Source: Candidatus Zixiibacteriota bacterium
GTDB lineage: Bacteria > Zixibacteria > MSB-5A5 > GN15 > JACZUZ01
Direction: 5' to 3'
Length of the DNA: 64,000 nt
Assembly: GCA_024280775.1 (NCBI GenBank)
Contig: JAJRPM010000005.1
Coordinates: 1 to 64,000, forward strand
Part shown: positions 6,952-15,652 of the stretch, in pieces
Numbering within the stretch: the first letter of the stretch is position 1
Layout of the letters: each line of letters starts with the position of its first letter
Notes under the pieces: generated by a model
What the model saw: the letters and a program-made list of their open reading frames with translations, nothing else
Databases searched by the model: none
Told to the model about the DNA's origin: nothing
Program-made: the position numbers and the translations under genes

Positions 6952-9465
6952 TTATTCAATCGAAAGATCATATGGTAGTCGCATCAGGTATTTTGTATCA
7001 AATCCACTACCGACGCCAGAGCCGCTCTCAGCGGCGGAAAGCAAGTCATTTAGCGCCGCTTCGGTAGTTTCGTCTAGTTTCAAACTCTCGTTACCCAGAC
7101 CGGGAATAAACGAAATCAAACGACGCAAAGCGCGCAGAGGGGCAAACAAGGGATTGCCGCCGAATGAGAATAGGGTTTTTCGCCGGGGGTAGATTTCCAC
7201 TCGATAGTCTTCAATTCCGGCTTCGAGAGCCGTGGCGTTGACTGATTCCCATAGACCGCCAAGTTCATCCACCAAACCTACAGCTTTTGCTTCTCTGCCG
7301 GTCCATACTCTGCCTTCACCTAGTGAGTTTACAGAGTCCGGACTCAATCCTCGCTCTTTGCCGGCTATTTCGGTGAAGCGCTGATATAGCGCTCGCAAAC
7401 CGGAGCGAACTTTCTTGCGCTCCTGCTCACCGAATGGCCGGGCCAATGAATAGAAATCTGAGTTTTTGCCTTTTTTGATATACACCTTGTTCACACCGAT
7501 TTTGTGATATAGTCCGCTTAGATCAGGCTTGAGAGCGAAAATTCCTATTGAGCCTGTGATAGTTGCCGGACTTGCAAAAACCGAATTGGAGGCGGCGGAA
7601 ATATAGTATCCACCTGATGCCGCTACTCCAGACATTGAAACAGTTAACGGGCGCGCATCTTTGGCCAATTGGCTTTGCCGGTAAATCAAATCAGACGCCA
7701 GCGCTGAGCCTCCGGGGGAATTCACTCTGAGTGTGAGACCTTTCACATTCGGGTTTGAAAGCGCCTGCGCGAATCCGCGGCTCATCCCCGCGGGGGTTAT
7801 GTTTGCGCGCAGAGTCGGATCGCCACCTGTGGGACTGGCGCTGATTTCTCCTTCGGCTACAACAACAGCAATGGCTGGCTGGGTTCCCCAAGTGTCGGAG
7901 AATTCTGCTTCATGCAGGTAATCACGCAGTCCGATTACGCTGGGAGTTAGCCCTTTTAGTTTTTTGGAGATTTCGTCGGGGTAGGCTAGAATATCTACTA
8001 GTCCGATATCCAGCGCTTCTGGCGAGGTGTAGGGACCTGCATCAATTATGGTCTCGACTTTTTCTGTGGGGAAATTACGCGCTGTGGCTATGCCATCGAC
8101 TAGCTGGTCATATAGATCTCCTAACCAGCGGTTGGTCATCTCGCGGTTTTCGGGCGATGGTTCGGACTCCATCCATTGTTCGGTGGCGGTTTTGTAAGCC
8201 CCGATTTTTTCGGCTTCCATAGTGACACCGATTTTATCTAATGCTTTGGCGTAGAACGAAAGTTCGACACGCAGACCGGTTAAGGACACGTAGCTTGCCG
8301 GCGGGATTATTATTTTATCAGCTGAGCAGGCTAAGTAGTAGTTACGATTTGAGGCCGAACTGAGATAGATATACACTTTTTTGCCGGATGATTTGATAAC
8401 CTCGATTGCGGCTTTGATTTCCTGCGTTTGCGCCCAGCTTAGATTGTTGGGGCCGACTGTGAGTAGTACATCGGCAATTGATTCGTCGGCGGCGGCGCGA
8501 TAGAGAGAGGAAATGTAGTCGAAGAAAGCGAGCTTTTTTCTGCCGAATACTGTTTGCAGGGGGTTTTCCTGGATTGCGCCAGCTACTCCCACCCGGAGTG
8601 AGCGTTTCTTGCTGGTTACCGAGAGTTGTTTGTCTGCTACAGTTCCGAAGTAACCGGTAGCGCTACGGAAATTGTTATCGCTGGAGTGACGGCTCTGGCC
8701 TCCGACGAATGAGCGCTCAAAATTCACTCTTACACCCAGCTCAACAGACTTGTTCTCGTCCCAGGAGCCGTAGAGAATTATTCCGCGAGTAGGAGAGCCG
8801 CTGGCGCCTAGACGGAAAACTGCATCGCCGATATTCTGTTTGTGTGAAAGGGACATTTCGCCATTCAGGGTCAGACGGCTGTCCTTGAATGGGCGATAGG
8901 CCAGACCATAAACTTGTTCAACTGCTGATTCGATGTTTGCGATTTTGCCTTTGTTCAGATTCGACCAAGTGGCTCCCAGGGACCATGAGGGGCTTGAGCG
9001 GTAGAGGACTCCCAGATTCCAGGTGTGACGTTTGTTTAACAAAGTGGGGCCTTCTTTGACATTGCGATACGAAAGTCCGAAAGAGAAGCCACCATTTCCA
9101 CCATGCCCTATCGCAAAAATATGTTCTTTGTAGTCTTGTGCGCCGGAGATGTTGTTTAGTTTGCGATAGGAGTATCCAAAGCCACCAGTCGAGGTGGCGA
9201 AGCCCCAGTCTTTGGCTAATGATGGCTCGCGATAGTCGGCCATCAGTAGCGCGGTGGGAGTTTTGTAAACACCAAGACCTGCGGGGTTTGTCCAAATGGC
9301 TTCTGCGCCGGAGACCGAAGCGGCAAAGCGTTGGAAATGCACTCCTTCGGGGAAGAATATCCTGGGAGTTGCTAACGACAGTGACGGCGCGGAGGCTGTT
9401 ACAAGACAAGTCAAAGCCAGCGCTATGTTTCTAGTTATTTTGGTTGTTCTACTAATCTTATTCAT
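6952..9465 (-). CDS. sppA: Signal peptide peptidase SppA fused to an N-terminal outer-membrane-barrel-like domain
   Basis: From the ATG at 9465 the protein has 837 residues. A signal peptide (about 10-33) is followed by roughly 250 residues of alternating aromatic beta strands that open with NPAGLGVYKTP, the start typical of PorV/UPF0164-type outer-membrane proteins. A tandem SppA (S49) module then runs from about residue 305 to the end. Both catalytic residues of long-form SppA are visible: Lys425 in IGAYKTATEQW and Ser617 in VAASGGYYISAAS. SppA normally sits on the inner membrane and cleaves leftover signal peptides; an exported barrel fusion implies a different site of action. An upstream start (9606) would add 47 residues without signal-like character, so it was rejected. 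Confidence 0.85.
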   Translation of the reverse strand: MNKISRTTKITRNIALALTCLVTASAPSLSLATPRIFFPEGVHFQRFAASVSGAEAIWTNPAGLGVYKTPTALLMADYREPSLAKDWGFATSTGGFGYSYRKLNNISGAQDYKEHIFAIGHGGNGGFSFGLSYRNVKEGPTLLNKRHTWNLGVLYRSSPSWSLGATWSNLNKGKIANIESAVEQVYGLAYRPFKDSRLTLNGEMSLSHKQNIGDAVFRLGASGSPTRGIILYGSWDENKSVELGVRVNFERSFVGGQSRHSSDNNFRSATGYFGTVADKQLSVTSKKRSLRVGVAGAIQENPLQTVFGRKKLAFFDYISSLYRAAADESIADVLLTVGPNNLSWAQTQEIKAAIEVIKSSGKKVYIYLSSASNRNYYLACSADKIIIPPASYVSLTGLRVELSFYAKALDKIGVTMEAEKIGAYKTATEQWMESEPSPENREMTNRWLGDLYDQLVDGIATARNFPTEKVETIIDAGPYTSPEALDIGLVDILAYPDEISKKLKGLTPSVIGLRDYLHEAEFSDTWGTQPAIAVVVAEGEISASPTGGDPTLRANITPAGMSRGFAQALSNPNVKGLTLRVNSPGGSALASDLIYRQSQLAKDARPLTVSMSGVAASGGYYISAASNSVFASPATITGSIGIFALKPDLSGLYHKIGVNKVYIKKGKNSDFYSLARPFGEQERKKVRSGLRALYQRFTEIAGKERGLSPDSVNSLGEGRVWTGREAKAVGLVDELGGLWESVNATALEAGIEDYRVEIYPRRKTLFSFGGNPLFAPLRALRRLISFIPGLGNESLKLDETTEAALNDLLSAAESGSGVGSGFDTKYLMRLPYDLSIE

Positions 9466-9530
9466 GGTCAGGTTGTTCTGTTTTTCAGAAACTGGGAGTA
9501 AGTCTGAGGCGCTTGTGGTTTTGTGGCTAG

Positions 9531-10655
9531 CTATTTCTTCCCGCTTATCAGAATTGAGCCACCGTATTTGGCCCGCACTGCGACCAAGGCTTGGCCGTCC
9601 CCGCATTCTGCTTCGATTTTGTTCTCGCCCACATCAACAATTCTGTGAGGCAGGTTTTCGATGTCGATTGATTTGCCATCCTTTGTGCGTAGCGAAAATA
9701 TCGCCGATATATCGCGGGGGAACTTTAGATTGATATCCTCATAGGAATTTCGAATATCTACTCGAGTGTCTGGTTGAATACCAGTGAAGACTACATTTAT
9801 CAAACCACCGCTGTTCTCTATCCAGTTGCGGTCACCGGTTAGCTGGATATCCTCACATCTAATCTCTGCGCGCGCGGTTCTTGCTCGTAGTGGACCACGA
9901 TAACGTCGTATATCAACACGTCCGTCTTCTGTTCGCGCCCGGTTGACAGACACCTCAGTTACTTGAATGTCAGTCAATGTTATCTTGGCGTTGCTGGTTC
10001 GGACATCGAAGCCGCCAACTAGATCGATTATGCGAATGGTACTGTTATGAGACTCTACTCTGATTATCCCACGAGCGCCGCGGACATCAACTGGCTCATA
10101 GGTTTCGTTTATCAACAGATCAGCGATGGCCCCGCGGGAACTAAGCTCCAGATAGGGCGCATTGAGTTCTACTGAGGTTTCTCGCGGAACAGTTACAATC
10201 ATATCCAGACTCGGATTCTCTCCCTCGTACAGAGTCCAGACGGAGGGATCGATGCGAATCTTTAGATGGAGTCCGTCTTCGGTTTCAATCAACCGCGCTC
10301 CGCTAGTGGACATCATTTCGCCGGCTTGTTCGATATCATCGGCGCGAAAAGCGCTAGTGACATCGACTTGTACCGAGTCTACATCACTGGCTATTATGTC
10401 AATTGCTCCTGAGATAGGTAGCTTGCCTACAACAGAGACTTCAAGAACTTTCTGTGAGCTCATTTGTGAACTGACAGTTGGTAATTTGATTTGGTAGAAT
10501 CCACCACCTATTGAGCGGGGTTGGTTTTGAGCGGTGACCGAGCTGACAGATAGCAACATGTAGCTCACAGTGAGAGCCGCTACGTAAGGCCGAAAACCAG
10601 AGCTGAGTTTGTTTGCGCCTTGCTGTTTCATTGCTTTTGTCACTTGAGGATTCAT
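9531..10655 (-). CDS. Exported DUF4097-like beta-helix protein
   Basis: A 374-residue protein with an N-terminal hydrophobic segment ending SSVTAQ (about residues 24-43), so exported. The rest is repetitive beta structure with many short strands and phrases such as NSTIRIIDLVGGFDVRTSNAKI, typical of the DUF4097/adhesin-like beta-helix proteins of unknown function. It sits directly upstream of the barrel-SppA gene on the same strand with a 65 bp gap, so they may be co-transcribed. ATG 10655 is used; an inner ATG at 10631 is equally possible. Confidence 0.6.
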   Translation of the reverse strand: MNPQVTKAMKQQGANKLSSGFRPYVAALTVSYMLLSVSSVTAQNQPRSIGGGFYQIKLPTVSSQMSSQKVLEVSVVGKLPISGAIDIIASDVDSVQVDVTSAFRADDIEQAGEMMSTSGARLIETEDGLHLKIRIDPSVWTLYEGENPSLDMIVTVPRETSVELNAPYLELSSRGAIADLLINETYEPVDVRGARGIIRVESHNSTIRIIDLVGGFDVRTSNAKITLTDIQVTEVSVNRARTEDGRVDIRRYRGPLRARTARAEIRCEDIQLTGDRNWIENSGGLINVVFTGIQPDTRVDIRNSYEDINLKFPRDISAIFSLRTKDGKSIDIENLPHRIVDVGENKIEAECGDGQALVAVRAKYGGSILISGKK

Positions 10656-10801
10656 GGGGTTTTGCTAATTGACCTTGTCATTCAGCAGAGCTTCCAAACG
10701 CTCATATAAGCTATATCTGAGGGCGAAAACTACAAGAACAAACTGGATTGACGAGGGCGAATCCCGAGAGTCATTCGTTGAGTAATTCGCCAACTTTCAG
10801 C

Positions 10802-11650
10802 TTAACTTGCAGTGTCATGCAAGTACAATCGATGCATCACTATTGATCCGGCAATACCGGCATTGAGAGATTCTAGCAATGGACTGTGCTTTATGCTTAT
10901 TTTTCTATGGGCAAGTTCACGTAACTCGGCGCTGGCTCCATTGCTTTCGGCTCCCACTGCCACTGCAATCGCGCTGTTTTTGGAGCTCGCATTGGTTTCG
11001 TTGAACCAGTTTTCTTCGGGTTCACCCTCTACGTCGGTTACCAGCAGACGTAAACCGTTCTCTTCCTTTAACGAGCGCAATTGGTCGAGGTTGCAATTCA
11101 TAATCCAACAACCGAATACAGCTCCGGCTGTGGAACGCACTACTTTTGAATTGAATGGTTCAACACATTCGCCAACTAATAATATAAGATCAAATCGAAA
11201 TCCCAGCGCTGATCGTAGTAGCGCTCCTAGATTCCCGGGATCGTTGATGTCTTCCACCAAGAGGATTCTCTTGGCGCTGCTGGCTCTTTTGAGATCGAAT
11301 TCAAGGCTGGGAAGATCAAAGACTCCCACCAGTCCCTGGGGGCTTTTGGTATCCACTATACGATGGAAATCTCTTGAGGCTATTGTCTCGGTTGGAACAT
11401 TCTTTGAGCGGAAAGACTCCACTAAGGATTGCGCGCGCTCGTTGATATCCGGCGGATAGAGAAAAATCCTGCGGGGCAAGCGGTGATGCTTGAGAGCTTC
11501 TTCGAGCAAACGCACACCTTCGGCAAGGAACAATTCTTCCTGTCGGCGGCCTTTTTTGGTTTTCAGCGAAACCAATCGATTGATATCCGCCTTGGTGAGA
11601 CGAGCGGTGGAGCTGGTTTCGGTTGGTAAGTAGCGTGATTTCTTGTGCAT
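10802..11650 (-). CDS. TrmH/SpoU-family RNA 2'-O-ribose methyltransferase
   Basis: S-adenosylmethionine-dependent methylase of the SPOUT class that modifies ribose 2'-OH in rRNA or tRNA. The N-terminal part (to about residue 115) is an RNA-binding substrate domain (EELFLAEGVRLLEEAL). The SPOUT knot follows, with motif 1 NDPGNLGALLRSA, motif 2 VGAESNGAS and motif 3 SLNAGIAGSIVMHRLY. The arrangement matches the RlmB/TsnR-type 23S rRNA enzymes; the exact target nucleotide cannot be read from sequence. It is divergent from the patatin-barrel gene, with about 110 bp between. Confidence 0.88.
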   Translation of the reverse strand: MHKKSRYLPTETSSTARLTKADINRLVSLKTKKGRRQEELFLAEGVRLLEEALKHHRLPRRIFLYPPDINERAQSLVESFRSKNVPTETIASRDFHRIVDTKSPQGLVGVFDLPSLEFDLKRASSAKRILLVEDINDPGNLGALLRSALGFRFDLILLVGECVEPFNSKVVRSTAGAVFGCWIMNCNLDQLRSLKEENGLRLLVTDVEGEPEENWFNETNASSKNSAIAVAVGAESNGASAELRELAHRKISIKHSPLLESLNAGIAGSIVMHRLYLHDTAS

Positions 11651-11763
11651 TGTCTTTACTTATTGAAGGAAAAAATCTTATTGATAGTTTCAAGGCTGTC
11701 AATTGTATTTGTTTGTATTATCCTCGTATCTTGCAGTTGTTCTTATGAGAACCGGGACCATTG

Positions 11764-14475
11764 ATGAAACCTAACTCCACGACATCTCTTTCCAAGCAAC
11801 CGATTCGATACTACCTGAAAACTCTTCTTATTTGCTGTCTATTGACTGCCGGTTTCCCCGGCTTCTCTCAGGCGCAGGATACGACAAATACCAGCGCTCT
11901 GCAACGAAGCTCAGAGGCGCCGGTATACGCTCGTCGCTGGGGGAAATTGACCACCCGCGAACGTGAATCTACCGGCAAACCGCAAGTGGCTTTGGCGTTA
12001 TCCGGTGGCGGGGCCAGGGGATTGGCTCATATTGGAGTTATTCGGGCTTTTGAGGAGGCGGGTATTGAGATTGTCGCAATTGCCGGAACTTCAATGGGCG
12101 GCATTGTCGGGGGGTTATATTCTGCAGGTATCAGCACAGATGAAATTGAGGATTTGGCTCGCAAGGTAGACTTTCGGGCGTTGTTTTCCAATTCTCCGCG
12201 GCGGCAATCGCTTTTTCTAACTCAGCGCGAAAATATGGACAGGGCTTTGCTATCGATTAGGTTCGATCGAGGCAAACCAACTTTTCCCACTGGTTTCAGC
12301 TCGGCGCAACAATTGACCGAGTTGCTCTCTTTGTTGACACTCCGGCAAAACTATGCCGCAGGAGCGGATTTCACTAAGCTCTCTATTCCGTTTACTACTG
12401 TTGCAACTGATATTTCTACCGGTGAGGCTGTGGTGCTTGATAATGGTAATCTTGCCGATGCGATTCGCGCTACTATGGCGTTTCCATTGGCTATTTCACC
12501 GGTTGAAATTGATGGGCGCTTATTGATGGACGGCGGGATGGTGGAGCCGGTTCCGGTGGAGATCGCTAAGGGCCTGGTTGGTGATGCTGTTGGTATCAAG
12601 ATTGTGGCGGTTAACACGACCAAGCGACTGTTACCGAAAGGCGGTATCAAGGACCCGTTTGATATGGCGACGCAAGTGACTACTATTATGTCACTACGTG
12701 AATTGCGCGAGGAGTTGGCTCTAGCGGACTATGTAATCACTCCTAAGGTCGGCTCTGGTAATGGCGCTGACTTTGGTAACTTCAAGGATTTTGTAGACGC
12801 TGGTTATGTTGAAGCGCAAGCGACAATTGATAAGATTCGTCGTGAACACGAAGCTCAGCTTTCTACGAATGCTATTACGTTGAGTAATTTTTTGGTGACG
12901 GGAGTTACCGGCCTTGATGATGTGTTAGACTCTTTGCGTGAGACATCGGTGACATTGAAGCGCCTTGACGAGATTTTTCAGCGGCGCTGGGATGCTGGAG
13001 ATTTGGTGTGGTTGGATATTGTTAGTTCTCCACTTGAAGAAGGCGATTCACTGCAAGTGTCATATGCGCAACTGAAGATAAGCGGAGCTCTTCAGCCAGC
13101 TCTTGATGAAATTGAGGTGGAGGTTGAAAACAACTTTGGCAAACGTCAAGGCGCTGTAGAGGAAATGCTGTACCAGAACATCATGAGTCTGAAGTTCATA
13201 CAACTCGATTCTATTGCCGAGTGGGCGTCACAACTCTATCGCAATAGCGGAGCGGATCTCAGCGCTGTTCGAGTTTGTATCTATGCTCCTGAGACGAAAA
13301 CTGTGTATTTGCGGATTGATGAGGCTCGCAGTCACGAGTTGAGTATTAAGGGAGTTTCACATACCAGGCCGAGTTTTATTCGTGATAGGATTAGCAGTTT
13401 CTCTAGCGGCATTCCTTTTACGCTGGAAACTGCCAGACGCGCATATCGTGATATTTACGGTTCGGGACTTTTTGAACGTGTTTCAATTGATGTGATTCCA
13501 ACTGAAGACGGCGCGGATGTAGAAGTGCTGGTGCATGAGAAAAACACATTGCAAATGCAGTTTGGCTATCATTGGGATGATGAATATCACAGTGAAGGAT
13601 TTGTAAAAGGGCTTGAGAGCAACATCTTTGGTATAGGCTTAGAGGGGAGTCTATTGGCGCGATTTGCTGATAGACGTCAGAGGTTTAGCGCTGGATTACG
13701 CACTGATAGGATTTTTCGCACTCATGTGGCATTCAACTTGGAAGCGTTTTCAACTAAGCTGGACAGGCGATTGCTGGCGCCTAATGGAGACAAGCTTGGC
13801 TTTCGTCGTGAGTCACGACGCGGCGTTTCATTGAGAATTGGACAACAGATTTCGCGTTTTGGGATTCTTTCTGCGGCGGCGATTGTGGAGCATGTGGAAT
13901 CCACTGAACCGGGCGCAATGTTTCCGTTGAATTACAATTTGCGCAAAATACAAATTCGGTCTTTGGTTGAGGATTTTGACAGAACAAATTTTACGCAACG
14001 CGGCAGAAAGCATTTGTTGTCACTGGAGTCCGCTGGAAAGATTTTTGGCGGGGAGACTGAATACACCAAGTGGTTCAGCTCTATTGAATCATATTTCCCG
14101 CTTACTAAAAGGCTTAATTTTAATCCAAAGTTTACCGCGGCGGTGTCACGCGCAAATCTTCCGGCGCCGGAGCAGTTCTATCTCGGCGGGCTGGGTTCAT
14201 TTGAGGGGTTTCGAACGACTGAGCTTTCAGGCTCTAAGGTTTTGTTGATGAATTTGGAGCTTCGTTACAGGCTTCTGCCAAGAATATATTTGATTACTCG
14301 CTATAACAGCGGCAATACTTACGGACAGACTGAAGATTTGAATTTCGATAATTTGCGCTACGGCTGGGCGGCGGCGTTGGGGCTTGATACACCGTTCGGG
14401 CCAATAATTCTCGGCTATGGACGCGCTAGTGAGAGTCGTGATAGAGTGTATTTTAACGCGGGGTTGCAGTTCTAG
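11764..14475 (+). CDS. Patatin-like phospholipase with C-terminal outer-membrane barrel (type Vd autotransporter-like)
   Basis: An exported protein of about 900 residues. The signal peptide ends GFSQAQ near residue 40. The patatin domain (about 75-350) shows the oxyanion loop GGGARGLAHIGVI, the nucleophile GTSMGG and the dyad aspartate in LLMDGGMVEPVP, so it should be an active serine lipase or phospholipase. A helical stretch and a POTRA-like domain (about 500-600) follow, then a 16-strand Omp85/bacterial surface antigen barrel ending in a terminal aromatic strand (RVYFNAGLQF). This is the PlpD-like architecture. ATG 11764 directly follows an in-frame TTG. It is convergent with the next gene, only 25 bp apart. 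Confidence 0.9.
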   Translation: MKPNSTTSLSKQPIRYYLKTLLICCLLTAGFPGFSQAQDTTNTSALQRSSEAPVYARRWGKLTTRERESTGKPQVALALSGGGARGLAHIGVIRAFEEAGIEIVAIAGTSMGGIVGGLYSAGISTDEIEDLARKVDFRALFSNSPRRQSLFLTQRENMDRALLSIRFDRGKPTFPTGFSSAQQLTELLSLLTLRQNYAAGADFTKLSIPFTTVATDISTGEAVVLDNGNLADAIRATMAFPLAISPVEIDGRLLMDGGMVEPVPVEIAKGLVGDAVGIKIVAVNTTKRLLPKGGIKDPFDMATQVTTIMSLRELREELALADYVITPKVGSGNGADFGNFKDFVDAGYVEAQATIDKIRREHEAQLSTNAITLSNFLVTGVTGLDDVLDSLRETSVTLKRLDEIFQRRWDAGDLVWLDIVSSPLEEGDSLQVSYAQLKISGALQPALDEIEVEVENNFGKRQGAVEEMLYQNIMSLKFIQLDSIAEWASQLYRNSGADLSAVRVCIYAPETKTVYLRIDEARSHELSIKGVSHTRPSFIRDRISSFSSGIPFTLETARRAYRDIYGSGLFERVSIDVIPTEDGADVEVLVHEKNTLQMQFGYHWDDEYHSEGFVKGLESNIFGIGLEGSLLARFADRRQRFSAGLRTDRIFRTHVAFNLEAFSTKLDRRLLAPNGDKLGFRRESRRGVSLRIGQQISRFGILSAAAIVEHVESTEPGAMFPLNYNLRKIQIRSLVEDFDRTNFTQRGRKHLLSLESAGKIFGGETEYTKWFSSIESYFPLTKRLNFNPKFTAAVSRANLPAPEQFYLGGLGSFEGFRTTELSGSKVLLMNLELRYRLLPRIYLITRYNSGNTYGQTEDLNFDNLRYGWAAALGLDTPFGPIILGYGRASESRDRVYFNAGLQF

Positions 14476-14500
14476 GCAGTGTCACTACTCAACAAGTCCA

Positions 14501-15364
14501 CTAGTGATGACCGAATCCAGACTTCGGGGGTTCTTTATGGCCGAAGAGCGCCAGGCCGGTGTTTAGTCCTAGTGACACTGACCATTGTTCGGTTAATTGA
14601 TCTCCTTGAACAAATTGTCTCACCGGAATATCAACCTCAATCCATCCGTGAAGAGCGCCTTCGCCTGAGCCCGCCAGGGTCATCGACAGTCCCGGGCTGA
14701 TTGAGTAGAAGTCATCACCACTTATGGCGCTTACAGTTCCCAGCGAATCGGTCACCACATCGGGTGCGATGTGAGTCCAGCGCAAGCGAAACGAACCTCG
14801 CAATTTGTCACCTATGATTGGCCTGGTCACACCGAGGCGTGCGCTATACAGATCGCCTGCCTCACGACCGTTGGATTGTGTCAGTGTCAGTCTTGAGTAT
14901 AGTGAGACAAAGATATTGGCTCCGCCGCCTACCAGCGCGGCGAGGGTGGCGCTCATTAGCGGGTCAATAGTTCCACTGGCGAAGTCACGTTGGTTGGTTT
15001 CGGCTTTGAATGAGCCGTTGCTGGTAGGGAGTGAGGCGCCAATAGCCACTTGGAGGTTTGTCGGTTTGCCAAAGAGGCGCGGCGAGAAGAAAAATCTCGG
15101 CAGGACAGATAAATCCCCAAAAGTAGTGGACGTTCCATTCTCAGCGGCTTTCGCTCCGGTTGCTGAGCGCTCAAGACGAATCACCGGCGCTGATACAGCT
15201 ATACTGAAATTATTAGATAGACCAAAATTCAGGTTGAAGGTCGCGGTCTGCGAAGTTGTCTCAAGGTTGTTAGGGTTGGGAATCCTCTTTGAGCCGTTAC
15301 GCCTGATATCACGATTGGAATAGCGATAACTGACACCGAATTGCAAATCGCCTTTGTGAATCAC
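14501..15364 (-). CDS. Outer-membrane beta-barrel protein body (separated from its signal peptide by two TGAs)
   Basis: About 287 residues of alternating beta strands (VSYRYSN, FNLNFGLSNNFSIAVSAPVIRL, FVSLYSRLTL), a barrel of the transporter/DUF3187-like type with no named function. The only start in this stretch is a GTG at 15364 that would give a protein with no signal peptide. Reading on upstream in the same frame gives VSPNLPVGRSETT, then TGA, two codons (AL), TGA, and then a full signal peptide (see 15413-15493). So the real gene very likely spans 14501-15493 and carries two nonsense codons. The C-terminus ends oddly for a barrel (GHKEPPKSGFGHH). Confidence 0.65.
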   Translation of the reverse strand: MIHKGDLQFGVSYRYSNRDIRRNGSKRIPNPNNLETTSQTATFNLNFGLSNNFSIAVSAPVIRLERSATGAKAAENGTSTTFGDLSVLPRFFFSPRLFGKPTNLQVAIGASLPTSNGSFKAETNQRDFASGTIDPLMSATLAALVGGGANIFVSLYSRLTLTQSNGREAGDLYSARLGVTRPIIGDKLRGSFRLRWTHIAPDVVTDSLGTVSAISGDDFYSISPGLSMTLAGSGEGALHGWIEVDIPVRQFVQGDQLTEQWSVSLGLNTGLALFGHKEPPKSGFGHH

Positions 15365-15412
15365 TGTAGTTTCGGATCTGCCGACCGGCAGATTAGGAGA
15401 TACTCAGAGGGC

Positions 15413-15493
15413 TCATTGGGCGCGTAGGGCTGAAGTTGATAAGGCGCCGAAAAGAACCAGTAAGGAGAAGAAAAGAAGTCGTTGTTTGGTCAT
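15413..15493 (-). pseudogene. Signal-peptide start of the broken outer-membrane gene
   Basis: ATG at 15493 opens 26 codons forming a textbook Sec signal: Lys/Arg start, hydrophobic core LLFFSLLVLFGAL and cleavage site ALRA|Q, ended by TGA at 15415-15413. A second TGA follows at 15406-15404. The frame then continues without shift into the barrel-coding body at 14501-15364. Single-base changes (for example GGA to TGA) at both sites would restore one protein. Too short to be listed as a gene on its own, but clearly the 5' end of its downstream neighbour. Confidence 0.6.
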
Positions 15494-15652
15494 AGTTGCT
15501 CTTAGCTTTCGTGTGGACAGAGCCTGAAGCGGTTCTGCCTTTTGCATCATACAAAGAAGCCGCCCTTATAGTTGCATGTAATTCGAGGAATCTTGAAATA
15601 GCTGAACAGCATCGGCTCATGCCCGGGCTAAGATTTGTGTTTTGCGTTCAGA

